The notes: a model not told the origin generated them from the letters alone. Shown: positions 8,428 through 17,123, counted from the stretch's first letter. The stretch: 33,012 nt of DNA from JAQIBY01 sp051747965 (GCA_051747965.1 JBNJGS010000025.1:1-33012); one strand, 5' to 3'. Numbers and translations are program-made.

Positions 8428-9249
8428 TTAGCTGATCATTGCCTGACGTAGCTTTACGAGATTTTCAAGTAATTCATCCAGCTTGTCCAGGTTTAACATG
8501 TTTGCACCGTCCGATTTGGCCTGTGATGGCTCGGGATGAGTCTCCAGAAAAATACCATCCGCACCTGCAGCAATGCCTGCCCTGGCAAGCGTTTCAATCA
8601 TCTCGGGCTCTCCACCGGTTACGCCTGCTGCCTGATTGGGTTGCTGAAGACTGTGGGTTACATCCAGAATGACAGGAACATCCATGGCCTGCATCTTTGG
8701 AATACCACGTATGTCAACAATCAAATCCTGATATCCAAAACTATTGCCGCGCTCTGTCAGCCAGATTTTAGCATTGCCCGATTCACGCACCTTGCTTACT
8801 GCATGTATCATGGATTCAGGACTCAAAAACTGTCCCTTTTTTATATTGACAACTTTTCCTGTTTTTGCTGCTGCTACAAGCAGGTTTGTTTGCCTGCATA
8901 AAAATGCCGGTATCTGTAAAACATCTACATATTCAGCAGCCATTTCAGCTTCATCGGGCTCATGAATGTCAGTTAGAACCGGTATGTCAAGATTCCGTGA
9001 TATGTTACGCATTACCTGCAATGCCCGCTGGTCACCAATGCCGGTAAAACTGTCAAGCCGGGAACGATTGGCCTTTCGATAGGATGCCTTAAAAATAAAG
9101 GGTATCTGATGCTTATTGCATATATAGCGGATTTTCTTTGCAATGGGCTCTGCCATTTCTTCATTTTCAATAATACAGGGGCCGGCAATTAGAAAAAAAT
9201 TACCGCTGTTCAGATGTTTGAGTCTTGCCAGTTTTTTTAAGCTTTCCAT
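8428..9249 (-). CDS. kdsA: 3-deoxy-8-phosphooctulonate synthase (KDO-8-phosphate synthase)
   Basis: Condenses phosphoenolpyruvate with arabinose 5-phosphate to KDO-8-phosphate for the LPS inner core. The family motifs appear in order: FLIAGPCIIENEE, FKASYRKANRSR, LTDIHEPDEA, DVLQIPAFLCRQTNLL, KKGQFLSPE, WLTERGNSFGYQ, PVILDVTHSLQQP and GIFLETHPEPSQA. Cys25 in AGPC marks the metal-dependent class, as in Aquifex, rather than the Asn-containing metal-free E. coli class. Length 273 is typical. It stands alone, not beside kdsB or kdsD. Confidence 0.95.
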   Translation of the reverse strand: MESLKKLARLKHLNSGNFFLIAGPCIIENEEMAEPIAKKIRYICNKHQIPFIFKASYRKANRSRLDSFTGIGDQRALQVMRNISRNLDIPVLTDIHEPDEAEMAAEYVDVLQIPAFLCRQTNLLVAAAKTGKVVNIKKGQFLSPESMIHAVSKVRESGNAKIWLTERGNSFGYQDLIVDIRGIPKMQAMDVPVILDVTHSLQQPNQAAGVTGGEPEMIETLARAGIAAGADGIFLETHPEPSQAKSDGANMLNLDKLDELLENLVKLRQAMIS

Positions 9250-9413
9250 AATACAAAAATAGTAAAAAGATTTCAGTTGAAATAAGCCGTTTTGAATCAG
9301 ACCAAAGATGAGTGACCGGGATATATCACCATGTACATGAGGATTTGTGTTTGTCGCTGACTTGCAATACCTGGGTTTTCTCCGGAACGGAGGACTGATT
9401 GTTATTACGAAAA

Positions 9414-9740
9414 CTAAGTAATAAAATCAGAAATAGCCTGTCCAACTTCTTTTTCAAATCTTTTCATTCTTGGCCGGAAAATACTCAAATAAATTATCAG
9501 AGGAATGATGACGCCAAGTACCAGTAATGAGACGTAAAACAGTGTTCTGGCTCCTGAAGAAGCCCAGCTTCCCTGAACAATGATTTGGTTGTTGCCCGTA
9601 AATACCTCAGCGGCAATGGTTTTATTCTTCGGTACAACAAAGAAGGATGATGTCCTTTTTTTAATTCCCGGATAATCCGATCCCAGATACCTTATCAGTT
9701 CATCTGCCTTGTATGCTTTGTCAGCCTGGCTAATTTTCAT
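9414..9740 (-). CDS. Small single-span membrane protein, function unknown
   Basis: I do not recognise this family. About 108 residues; a charged N-terminal half (ISQADKAYKADELIRYLG) contains a short beta-rich stretch (FFVVPKNKTIAAEVF...NNQIIVQGSW). One strong membrane helix follows (TLFYVSLLVLGVIIPLIIYLSIF), then a basic/amphipathic tail (RPRMKRFEKEVGQAISDFIT). The frame opens at 9761, but the first seven codons overlap a TATCTTTC sequence that could be a -7 box, so I prefer the Met at 9740. It sits alone between kdsA and the flavoprotein. Confidence 0.6.
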   Translation of the reverse strand: MKISQADKAYKADELIRYLGSDYPGIKKRTSSFFVVPKNKTIAAEVFTGNNQIIVQGSWASSGARTLFYVSLLVLGVIIPLIIYLSIFRPRMKRFEKEVGQAISDFIT

Positions 9741-9990
9741 TTTTTCCCGAAAGATAAACATTTTTGAAGAATTTAAATTGCATTACAGGATTTCGAATCC
9801 AATACCCTGATTTTTATCGCCATATTGCATAACATAAAACAATCATATGTTCAAAAAGAATTGCTGAAAATATATCTTTATATGGCCTGGGTATTCATCT
9901 TTAACGTGCTATGTATAAACTCAGTGGCAAGGGATTGTATGAAAATTCTTCTGTGGGGGGATTTTCATTTTATTTCAGACTTAAAATACT

Positions 9991-9998
9991 TAAATTTG
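9991..9998 (+). promoter_or_regulatory. Possible -7 element for the flavoprotein gene
   Basis: TAAATTTG, 30 bases upstream of the start codon, matches TAnnTTTG. No TTG is found about 20 bases further upstream, so the promoter would be weak or activator-dependent. Confidence 0.4.
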
Positions 9999-10028
9999 TA
10001 AAAAATTTGTCAATAGAAAGAAAGTATT

Positions 10029-11384
10029 ATGAAAAAATATGATGTGATTATTTTGGGCAGTGGCCCGGCAGGGATTATCACGGGTGTAACTGTAAGAAAA
10101 CAAAATCCGGAAAAGTCAGTATTAATGATTGCCAAAGATGAAAAAGGGCTGGTTCCATGCGGAATTCCCTATGTATTTCACAAGCTTGATGATGTAAGCA
10201 AAAATGCCATGGGCCCAAAACCGTTTGTGGCAGCCGGAGGTGAGCTTGTTGTTGATGAGGCGGTATCCGTTGATCCTGATGGAAAATCCGTTAAGCTTCA
10301 ATCGGGAACGGAATACTTTTATGATAAGCTGATTTTTGCTACAGGTTCCACTCCGACGGTTCCGGAATTCATAAAAGGTTATGATCTTGAGGGTGTGAAA
10401 TACATTAAAAAAGACTATCAATACATTGAAGCCCTGAAAAAGGAAACCGATACGATCAAAAATATTGTTGTCGTTGGTGGTGGTTTTATTGGTGCTGAGG
10501 TAGCAGAGCAGTTACAACTCAACGGAAAGCATAAAGTTTCCCTGATTGAACTTGAGGACAACTGTTTTAGCAAGGCATTTTCACCTGCACTGGCAGGCAT
10601 TGCTACTGAGGAATTGCGCAAAACCGGTGTCAATGTGATGACCGGAACAAAAGTTGACGAGTTTACGGCCAGGGATGGAAGATTATCCACGGTAAGACTT
10701 GATTCCGGGGAAGAGATTCCTGCAGATATTGTCATTGCTGCTGTTGGCTATAAGCCCAATACTGAAATGGCATCCGCTGCCGGTCTTGATTTGAACAGCA
10801 TTGGAGCCATCAAAGTGGACCAGTATGGCCGTACCAGTGTCAATGATGTTTGTGCAGTAGGCGATTGTGCTGGAACTGTTGGTTTTCTTACAGGGACAGA
10901 GGATAATATTATGCTGGCTTCTACAGCTACGGCAGAAGCACGGATATGCGGGTACAATTTGTTCGGTATCAGAATTAAACGTTGTTTTGGTGGAACACTT
11001 GGCGTTTTTTCAACTGAAATCAATGGTCTGGCGATGGCTGCAGCCGGTGTTAATGACAATACTGCAAAAATGGCCAATGTTCATTATGTGAGCGCTGAGT
11101 TTTCGGATATTGACAGACATCCTGCAACATTGAGTGATGCTTCACCGCTTTCCATTCGCCTGTATGCATCGACTTCTGACGGAAGCATTCTCGGTGGTGA
11201 AGTGTGGGGAGGGCCTACCTCCGGTGAAATTATCAATATCATATCCCTGGCTATCCAGAAAAGGGCCACAGTATATGATTTAATGTTTTATCAGCTTGGT
11301 ACACATCCACTGCTTACTACAGCTCCGACAAAGCCGGTGCTGATTAAAGCAGCAGAAGGCATCATCGCCAAACTGCAAAAATAA
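10029..11384 (+). CDS. FAD-dependent pyridine nucleotide-disulfide oxidoreductase, CoA-disulfide-reductase/NADH-oxidase-like
   Basis: A 451-residue flavoprotein of the class with a single redox cysteine. The FAD-binding motif is VIILGSGPAGIITGV at the N-terminus. The active-site Cys44 lies in LVPCGIPYVF, where CoA-disulfide reductases and NADH oxidases carry their CG.PY. A second nucleotide-binding loop, VVVGGGFIGAEVAEQL, binds NAD(P)H. AVGDCAGTVGF is the second FAD contact, and a dimerisation domain ends the protein. The reaction is probably NAD(P)H-dependent reduction of a low-molecular-weight disulfide, persulfide or oxygen; the sequence does not decide. It is monocistronic, with a terminator at 11407. 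Confidence 0.88.
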   Translation: MKKYDVIILGSGPAGIITGVTVRKQNPEKSVLMIAKDEKGLVPCGIPYVFHKLDDVSKNAMGPKPFVAAGGELVVDEAVSVDPDGKSVKLQSGTEYFYDKLIFATGSTPTVPEFIKGYDLEGVKYIKKDYQYIEALKKETDTIKNIVVVGGGFIGAEVAEQLQLNGKHKVSLIELEDNCFSKAFSPALAGIATEELRKTGVNVMTGTKVDEFTARDGRLSTVRLDSGEEIPADIVIAAVGYKPNTEMASAAGLDLNSIGAIKVDQYGRTSVNDVCAVGDCAGTVGFLTGTEDNIMLASTATAEARICGYNLFGIRIKRCFGGTLGVFSTEINGLAMAAAGVNDNTAKMANVHYVSAEFSDIDRHPATLSDASPLSIRLYASTSDGSILGGEVWGGPTSGEIINIISLAIQKRATVYDLMFYQLGTHPLLTTAPTKPVLIKAAEGIIAKLQK

Positions 11385-11406
11385 AATTCTCTTGTTTTTC
11401 TAATTG

Positions 11407-11435
11407 GCCGGATCCAAACCTGGTTCCGGCTTTTT
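11407..11435 (+). terminator. Intrinsic terminator after the flavoprotein gene
   Basis: GCCGGATCC pairs with GGTTCCGGC (one mismatch) around AAACCT, followed by TTTTT. It begins 23 bases after the stop codon. Confidence 0.88.
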
Positions 11436-11504
11436 CTTGTTTTTTTCTTGTTCTACTTTGTAAAACAATATTGGTGATCTTGTGTTTGTTTTAAAAAGCG
11501 CGAT

Positions 11505-12230
11505 ATGAAATCAACATTGATTACCGGAAGCAGCTCCGGCTTAGGCGATGGTCTGACACGATTTCTTGTGTCAAAAAATACCTTCGTTGGTGGTATCAGC
11601 CGCAGCGAAAATGAACATGTAAAACACAGTGAACTTTACCGGCATTTTAGCATAGATTTGGGCAATGAATCAGAAGTAAGAGAAAAATTGCCCGGGGTTT
11701 TGAAACTGTATACAAGCGGGATGGATCTTCTTGTTTTGAATGCAGGTGTCATGAGTGAGCCTGCAGATATGTCTGAAACCAGTTTGGAGGAATTGAAATC
11801 TGTGATGGATATCAATTTGTGGGCCAATAAACTGATTCTTGACGAAGTGATAAGATCTGAAATACCGGTAAAGCAGGTTGTGGCCATTTCTTCGGGTGCT
11901 GCCGTAAAGGGCAACCGGGGCTGGAATGCATACGCAATCAGTAAAGCTGCCTTGAACATGTTAATCCAACTTTACGCCAAAGAGATGCCGGAAACACATC
12001 TTTCTGCTCTGGCTCCGGGTCTGGTGGATACTGCAATGCAGGCTTACATTGCCTCTCTGTCTGAGGATGAGCGGTTTCCTGCTTTTGACAGACTCCGGAA
12101 AGCCCGCGGAACCTCTGAGATGCCAAAACCACTGGAATTGGCACCCAGACTGGTTAATGCCGTGCAGAATCTGTATGATAAATATCCTTCAGGCAGTTTT
12201 GCTGACATCAGGGAAATGGACAATGTCTGA
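11505..12230 (+). CDS. Short-chain dehydrogenase/reductase (SDR)
   Basis: An NAD(P)-dependent oxidoreductase of 241 residues with the classical SDR features: the cofactor loop TGSSSGLGDGL near the N-terminus, NAGVMS (stabilises the central sheet), the catalytic Ser region VVAISSGAA, and the catalytic pair in YAISKAALNML. The closing ALAPGLVDTAMQ is the usual PG motif after the active site. Substrate unknown. It lies alone and ends 4 bases from the convergent HD gene. Confidence 0.9.
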   Translation: MKSTLITGSSSGLGDGLTRFLVSKNTFVGGISRSENEHVKHSELYRHFSIDLGNESEVREKLPGVLKLYTSGMDLLVLNAGVMSEPADMSETSLEELKSVMDINLWANKLILDEVIRSEIPVKQVVAISSGAAVKGNRGWNAYAISKAALNMLIQLYAKEMPETHLSALAPGLVDTAMQAYIASLSEDERFPAFDRLRKARGTSEMPKPLELAPRLVNAVQNLYDKYPSGSFADIREMDNV

Positions 12231-12234
12231 TCGC

Positions 12235-13023
12235 CTAATATTTTTTTAGATAATCAATGGCTTTTTTGCGTAAATCTTCCCGGATACAGGCAATGCTGAT
12301 GCTGTTTATGATGCTTTCCAGATGGCCTGATTTGAGAACATAGTTTCTGGTATAATCGAAATTCAAATCGTAAATCCATGCCAGTTGAAGGATTTTAAAA
12401 TCGTTCAGATATGTCATGTCTGATTTGAGGATGATTTCTTCCCGGTAAAATGAATCAAGAACCTTGTCAGTGAGCTTGTCCTCATTTTTCAGGCCCAGTT
12501 CCAGGCTGATGTTGCGTTTCCCCGTGAGCATTTCCCTGTAGTAGGCATCCACAATACGGAAAATGTCCATTTTATCGGCATCTCTAATCATTTTGGAGAA
12601 ATGCAATTCCCTCGCTGATAATCCTTCTTCAATTTGCGGCAATCCGTGATTGTGTATTGCTGTACAAATCAATCCGGCCTCCTCAGCATCAAATTCCGAC
12701 AGTTTTCCGGTTTCTTCAAGCACCCGGATGCCCAAATCACCATGATAAACAGAGTCCCGATCTGAAAATGTATTGTAATCCCTGTATTGTTTAAACCTCC
12801 CGATATCATGGAACAGGCCAATGATACCGGCCAGTGTGCTGTCATGCAGGCTTTTGTCCATATCGCGTGCAAGCGCAAGCATGTGGTCTGCCACCAGGAA
12901 AGAGTGCATGCGTTTCAAAACTATATTTTCATTATAGTGAGGTTTGTCCGCTTGCAGAAAATCTTTCACATAGCTGGCCAGCCAGACTTTTTCACAGTTG
13001 AAGCATAGGCTTTGCCTGCACAT
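12235..13023 (-). CDS. HD-domain metal-dependent phosphohydrolase
   Basis: Probably hydrolyses a phosphate ester or nucleotide; the substrate cannot be told. The HD signature is clear: His40 in RMHSFLVADHMLALA, His72-Asp73 in GLFHDIGRFKQY, a downstream AIHNHG, and the Asp of IRDADKMDIFR. Several cysteines sit at the N-terminus (CRQSLCFNC). The frame is open to 13107, but that part lies inside the aminotransferase gene. The Met at 13023, 4 bases after the aminotransferase stop and with AAAGGA upstream, gives 262 residues and operon spacing. Confidence 0.82.
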   Translation of the reverse strand: MCRQSLCFNCEKVWLASYVKDFLQADKPHYNENIVLKRMHSFLVADHMLALARDMDKSLHDSTLAGIIGLFHDIGRFKQYRDYNTFSDRDSVYHGDLGIRVLEETGKLSEFDAEEAGLICTAIHNHGLPQIEEGLSARELHFSKMIRDADKMDIFRIVDAYYREMLTGKRNISLELGLKNEDKLTDKVLDSFYREEIILKSDMTYLNDFKILQLAWIYDLNFDYTRNYVLKSGHLESIINSISIACIREDLRKKAIDYLKKY

Positions 13024-13027
13024 GAGC

Positions 13028-14341
13028 TTAGTTTTCCTTTTTAAACATTGCAATGCGTTCTTCCAGCTCATCCATTCTGTCAAGACCAATCTGTGAGACA
13101 CAGGCACGTAGGCCTTCGGTATGGTCTGAACCGGTATTGTCTAATGAAATGGCTGAAATTCCGAAACGAATGAGTTCTTTCAGTAGTTCTCCGCCAGACA
13201 TACCCGGGTATGCGATCGTGAAATAGAAACCATCGGCAAGTTCTTTGTCAACATCTTTGTCGTAAACAATTGTAAAACCTGCGTCCAGGAACAGACTCTT
13301 CATGATTTTGGCGCGCTCACCATATTCTTTAACCGATTCCACAAAATTGAATTTGCCTTCATTGGCAGCTTTAAACATAGCTGCCAGTGCATACTGAGCT
13401 GAGTGGGAAACCCCTGATGATAAGGAATAAATGATACGCAAAACAAAAGTGTATCCGAATTCTTCAGCACCAAATCGCTCTTTCAGCAGGTCATATTTTT
13501 TATGGAACAGGGCATCGGATATGGCTGTAATGGCCAGCCTCTGACCTGCATAGCTGAAAGCTTTTGAGCTTGAGATGAGTAAGATATAATTGTCTGTATA
13601 TTTGGTGACACTGGGCTGGTATGGTGGAACACCGGGTTTGGATAAATCCATCCTGAAATCCATGGCAAAATAGGCAAGGTCTTCAATTACAATGACATCA
13701 TATTTATTGGCCAGTTCACCAATAATTTGCAACTCTTCTTCGGTAAAACAAATCCATGTTGGATTGTTAGGATTGGAATATATGATGCTGTTTATGTTGC
13801 CATTTTTAAGGTAGGATTCAAGTTTCTCCCGAAGTTTGTTGCCACGATAATTATACACATCAAAACTTTCATATTTTTGATTCAATACCCTGAATTGTTG
13901 TTTTTGAACGGGAAAACCCGGGTCTATGAACAGTGCTGTGTCTTTTTTGGGGTCAAGATTATTACACATCAAAAAACTGGCATATCCGCCCTGCATGGAG
14001 CCCACTGTCGGAACGCAGCCTTCGGGTTTAATATCCACATTCATGAAGTTTTTAATAAAACGGGATGCTTCCTGTTTTAGCTCTTTTACGCCGTCAACCA
14101 TGGGATAATCAGATGCTACCCCGCGCCGGAGGGCATCAATTTCTCCCTGAATGCCAACTTCTGCAGGCGCCAGGCCGGGAACGCCCATTTCCATGCGCAT
14201 GAATTTGACACCGGAATCCTCCTGTATCTGATTAACCATACCAACAATTTCGCGAATTGTTGCTTTACCAAGATTTTGAAGTCCGAATTTGTTTGCAAAT
14301 TCATCAACGTATTGTTTATTAAAAGGCAATTGCTTATCCAT
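13028..14341 (-). CDS. PLP-dependent aminotransferase, class I/II
   Basis: A fold-type I aminotransferase of 437 residues. YSNPNNPTW is the substrate/cofactor-binding motif, VIVIEDLAYFAMDF holds the Asp that contacts the PLP ring nitrogen, and SSSKAFSYAGQRLA carries the lysine that forms the Schiff base with PLP. The start MDKQLPFNKQYVDEFANKFG is unusually long for the family. The amino donor is unknown. It heads a two-gene unit with the HD protein. Confidence 0.9.
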   Translation of the reverse strand: MDKQLPFNKQYVDEFANKFGLQNLGKATIREIVGMVNQIQEDSGVKFMRMEMGVPGLAPAEVGIQGEIDALRRGVASDYPMVDGVKELKQEASRFIKNFMNVDIKPEGCVPTVGSMQGGYASFLMCNNLDPKKDTALFIDPGFPVQKQQFRVLNQKYESFDVYNYRGNKLREKLESYLKNGNINSIIYSNPNNPTWICFTEEELQIIGELANKYDVIVIEDLAYFAMDFRMDLSKPGVPPYQPSVTKYTDNYILLISSSKAFSYAGQRLAITAISDALFHKKYDLLKERFGAEEFGYTFVLRIIYSLSSGVSHSAQYALAAMFKAANEGKFNFVESVKEYGERAKIMKSLFLDAGFTIVYDKDVDKELADGFYFTIAYPGMSGGELLKELIRFGISAISLDNTGSDHTEGLRACVSQIGLDRMDELEERIAMFKKEN

Positions 14342-14555
14342 AATTATTATTTTTCTATTTCTGTTACAATATTAGGAAAAAAACCGGCGGATATGAAATT
14401 TTGTACAACATATGATGCAGCGTTTTTTTTATTATTTGCGTCTTGAAATCATGGAACTGTAAAAATATGGGGTTAACAGATTTTTCTTAGTTTTACCAGT
14501 TGAAATTGTGTTTTCCCGGCTGGGGAATGCTGAAAACAATGAAAGTATATTTGAT

Positions 14556-16232
14556 ATGAAACGTTTTTGTTTATTTTTAATTCTGATTATTGTTGCATCC
14601 GGATTGTTTGCCGGGCCGGTCAATGAAGGCAAAGTAAAAAGGATCGCTCTCACATTTCTTGAATATCAATCCAGCGCAGAAAACCGTAGTCTGCAAGGTG
14701 ATATGATGCTTGTCCAAAAGGGGGTTTCAGCATCATACTACCTTTATAGTTATGACAATGCCTGGGTGCTGATGTCAGGAGATTCTGACATGTATCCTGT
14801 GCTGGGCTTTTCCATTGAAGGAGGGATTGACCAGGATAATATTCCCCCGGCCATGTTGTCTTATCTTGGAGCAAGGGAGAATCAGGCTGAAATACTCAAA
14901 AACCGAAAGCAGACTGTAGCATCTTCCGTCAAAGCCTGGGAACTGTTTGAGGAAAGAGCATATGAAAAAACCAATGGTAAATCAGTACAACCACTGCTTG
15001 AAACTAAATGGAACCAGGGATGGCCTTATAATGCCGCTTGCCCGGCACATCCAGGAGGCCCCGGTGGTCATGTTTATGCCGGATGTGTCGCGACAGCCAT
15101 GGGGCAGATTATGAAATATCATGAATTCCCCTCCACCGGACGATTTTCAAATTCAATTTCCTGGGGTGAGAATATAGAAGTGGATTTCAGTAGTGTTGAT
15201 TACGAATGGGACGTAATGGGGACCAGCATTGGCAGTCAGTCACAAGAGGCAATTTCTACATTGTTGTTTCATTGCGGGGCTGCTGTTGATATGAATTACG
15301 GCGCGAATGGCTCAGGCAGTAATATCACAGCTTCGGAGTATGCTTTGAAATATTACTTCAAGTATAAACCGGGCAGTAAGGTTCTTGAAAAGAGCAAGTT
15401 TTCTGATGAAGATTGGCGATTTAAACTCAGGGAAGACCTTGATAAAAATCATCCTGTGCTATATAGTGGTGTAGATGATAACGGTGGCGGGCATGCTTTT
15501 GTTTGTGACGCTTATCAGGATACCAGTTATTTTCACTTCAACTGGGGCTGGTCCGGTTCCGGTAATGGGTATTTTTTCCTGGACGGCATATCTTTTCACT
15601 GGAATCAGCGTGCTGTTTTTAATATTTCTCCTTACTGGGGCGAATATTGCAGCAGTATGTTTTATGAACAAAGAAACTGGACTTTTGATGATGGTTCCGG
15701 ACCCAATTATTATTGGAATGACAGCGAGTGCGAATGGCTTATTCAACCCGATGGTGTAGATGCCATCAGACTGAAGTTTAATTATTTTCATACCGGAGCA
15801 GGGGATGTGCTGTATGTTTATGATGGCAATTCCTCGGATGCTGAATTGCTTGGCAGCTTTTCAGGAGATGAAATTCCTGAAGAAGTTGTGTCAGGCGCCG
15901 GGGAGGTTTTTCTGAAGTTTGTAACTGACGGTGATGGTCAGGAAATTGGCTGGGAACTGGAATATGAAAGCATAACCACAGGCAAGGATGACATGGATTC
16001 GAAGAAATTCAGCTTGTATCCCAATCCTGCAGATAAACAACTTGTTGTGCATATTCCCGGAACACAGCCCGCTGATGTTAAGATATTCAGCTCAGACGGC
16101 CGCCTGATGTTTCACGAAAAAATGACTGCCGGTCGAAGACTTTTTGATTTGAGCGATTATAGCGGGGGGGTGTATGTTTTGCATTATGCAGCCGGTTCAG
16201 AAAGCAGAAAGGCACGTTTTGTGGTAAAATAA
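14556..16232 (+). CDS. Secreted C10-family (streptopain-like) cysteine protease with T9SS sorting domain
   Basis: A 558-residue exported protease. It has a signal peptide (MKRFCLFLILIIVASGLFAG) and a pro-region (about 21-140) that in C10 enzymes keeps the protease inactive. The catalytic domain follows, with Cys177 in YAGCVATAMGQIMKYH and His313 in GGHAFVCDAY, then HFNWGWSGSGNGYF. A CUB-like domain (about 365-472) opens YCSSMFYEQRNWTFDDGS and contains DVLYVYDG. The C-terminus (about 485-558, FSLYPNPADKQLVV ... GVYVLHY) is a type A T9SS sorting domain, so it should cross the outer membrane by T9SS. The frame is open from 14508, but the signal peptide fixes the start at 14556. Confidence 0.93.
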   Translation: MKRFCLFLILIIVASGLFAGPVNEGKVKRIALTFLEYQSSAENRSLQGDMMLVQKGVSASYYLYSYDNAWVLMSGDSDMYPVLGFSIEGGIDQDNIPPAMLSYLGARENQAEILKNRKQTVASSVKAWELFEERAYEKTNGKSVQPLLETKWNQGWPYNAACPAHPGGPGGHVYAGCVATAMGQIMKYHEFPSTGRFSNSISWGENIEVDFSSVDYEWDVMGTSIGSQSQEAISTLLFHCGAAVDMNYGANGSGSNITASEYALKYYFKYKPGSKVLEKSKFSDEDWRFKLREDLDKNHPVLYSGVDDNGGGHAFVCDAYQDTSYFHFNWGWSGSGNGYFFLDGISFHWNQRAVFNISPYWGEYCSSMFYEQRNWTFDDGSGPNYYWNDSECEWLIQPDGVDAIRLKFNYFHTGAGDVLYVYDGNSSDAELLGSFSGDEIPEEVVSGAGEVFLKFVTDGDGQEIGWELEYESITTGKDDMDSKKFSLYPNPADKQLVVHIPGTQPADVKIFSSDGRLMFHEKMTAGRRLFDLSDYSGGVYVLHYAAGSESRKARFVVK

Positions 16233-16498
16233 GCCCGGCACTTTTCCCTGCCATCTTGTATGCCACTGTTTATTCATATGTAAAGAACATAAAGATTTTA
16301 TTTCTACAGATATGCTGCTGCTTTTTTTGATTGATGATATCAGGATGTAATATGTTTTGTATCAGTGACAGACATGCTTGCTGTTTGTCTGGACTGTCAT
16401 ACGGCATGAAACGACCTGGAACCCGGGTGTTCATTTGTTGTCATGTAAAAGTGCCGGTTTGAACCAGCATGTTACAGGTTTGTAATCCTTGTAAAGAA
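16233..16498. other. Non-coding stretch after the C10 protease
   Basis: Together with the repeats at 16499-16714 this is a 528-base gap without a convincing gene. In 16233-16498 I see no terminator with a T tract, no promoter pair and no tRNA. One partial inverted match is present: GTGCCGGT at 16451-16458 is complementary to ACCGGCAC at 16648-16655 inside the structured region downstream. Confidence 0.4.
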
Positions 16499-16675
16499 AA
16501 ACCCCCATTCTCATAGAGGTTGGAACAATAAAGCATACATTCAGGTTAATGCGAAATCGTATGCTTGTATTGTTGAGTGCAGTGGAGTGCCTTGAGGATT
16601 AACCGTTGGACATGATAGAAAAGGAGTTGATATAGCATGTGTTGTTTACCGGCACTCCATAGAGAATGGGGGTTT
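16499..16675 (-). repeat. Nested inverted repeats: candidate structured RNA or small mobile remnant
   Basis: The outer arms AAACCCCCATTCTC (16499-16512) and GAGAATGGGGGTTT (16662-16675) are exact complements of 14 bases. They enclose two more helices. AACAATAAAGCATAC (16524-16538) pairs with GTATGCTTGTATTGTT (16559-16574) over 15 pairs with one bulged base. TGGAGTGCC (16583-16591) pairs with GGCACTCCA (16651-16659). The three helices make a closed three-way junction. On the minus strand the outer helix runs into TTTTTCTTT, like a terminator, so the minus strand, as the 3' end of the cytolysin-like mRNA or a separate RNA, is the likelier orientation. No target-site duplication is obvious at the ends. 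Confidence 0.6.
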
Positions 16676-16688
16676 GAGAATGAATACT

Positions 16689-16714
16689 GCATTTTCTCCG
16701 CCAGAGAAAAATGC
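16689..16714 (-). repeat. Hairpin between the cytolysin-domain gene and the nested repeats
   Basis: GCATTTTCTC (16689-16698) pairs with GAGAAAAATGC (16704-16714), with one extra A, around a five-base loop. It lies 46 bases after the cytolysin-like stop codon. It lacks a T tract on either strand and looks like part of the same structured 3' region. Confidence 0.5.
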
Positions 16715-16760
16715 GTGTGTGTGTTGTTTTGCAATGGACGATATGTTGAGTTGTAGGCTG

Positions 16761-17123
16761 TCATGCTTTGTTGTATTCCGGGATAATAAGCCCGTAACGG
16801 GGGTATAGATTTGTTCCCCAAAGTCGGAAATTTCTTTCACCGGCATAAGGGTACTTCATGGTAAAAATTTCTTTCCAGATTCCCGGGTGACTGTTGATTT
16901 GTTCGTCTGCTTTAATGACCAGATTTTTAGCTCCTTTGGGAATATTCAGGCTACGCTGTTCTCCTGAACCGAATCTTCCCGAATTTTGCGATAACTCAAT
17001 CGTGTTCAGTTGATAGCTTACTTCAAATCTGGCTTTGTATTGACCATCATTGCGAACTGTAATCAGACCGCTAAATCCACGCGACAATATTTGTTGCTTT
17101 ATGTCCATTTTATCAGTCATCAA
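16761..17123 (-). CDS. Stand-alone protein resembling domain 4 of cholesterol-dependent cytolysins
   Basis: The 120 residues resemble the C-terminal beta-sandwich (domain 4, Thiol_cytolys_C type) of pore-forming toxins such as perfringolysin. GQYKARFEVSY (28-37) matches the GAYVAQFEVSW strand. The run IPKGAKNLVIKADE (61-74) matches IPLGA..RNIRIKARE. FRLWGTNLYP (99-108) matches the WGTTLYP end that holds the membrane loop. The tryptophan-rich undecapeptide is replaced by a segment with one Trp (INSHPGIWKEI), and the Thr-Leu sterol pair is Asn-Leu (105-106). There is no signal peptide and no pore-forming domains 1-3. It overlaps the upstream S53-like gene by 11 bases. Recognition is from memory of the family, not a search; an aegerolysin-like or other beta-sandwich origin is less likely. 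Confidence 0.72.
   Translation of the reverse strand: MMTDKMDIKQQILSRGFSGLITVRNDGQYKARFEVSYQLNTIELSQNSGRFGSGEQRSLNIPKGAKNLVIKADEQINSHPGIWKEIFTMKYPYAGERNFRLWGTNLYPRYGLIIPEYNKA

Noticed and set aside
9330..9339. CATGTACATG palindrome
   Set aside because: Ten bases, single copy here, no associated structure; likely chance.
9380..9392. CTCCG-GAA-CGGAG hairpin after the small membrane protein gene
   Set aside because: Five-base stem and no T tract on the minus strand; too weak to call.
14546..14553. TATATTTG just before the C10 protease start
   Set aside because: It ends 2 bases before the ATG, too close for a promoter unless the mRNA starts inside the gene; no -33 box is present.
16546..16821. 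Minus-strand open frame over the nested inverted repeats
   Set aside because: It overlaps the end of the cytolysin-domain gene in another frame, has a composition unlike a protein, and its bases are explained by the repeats.
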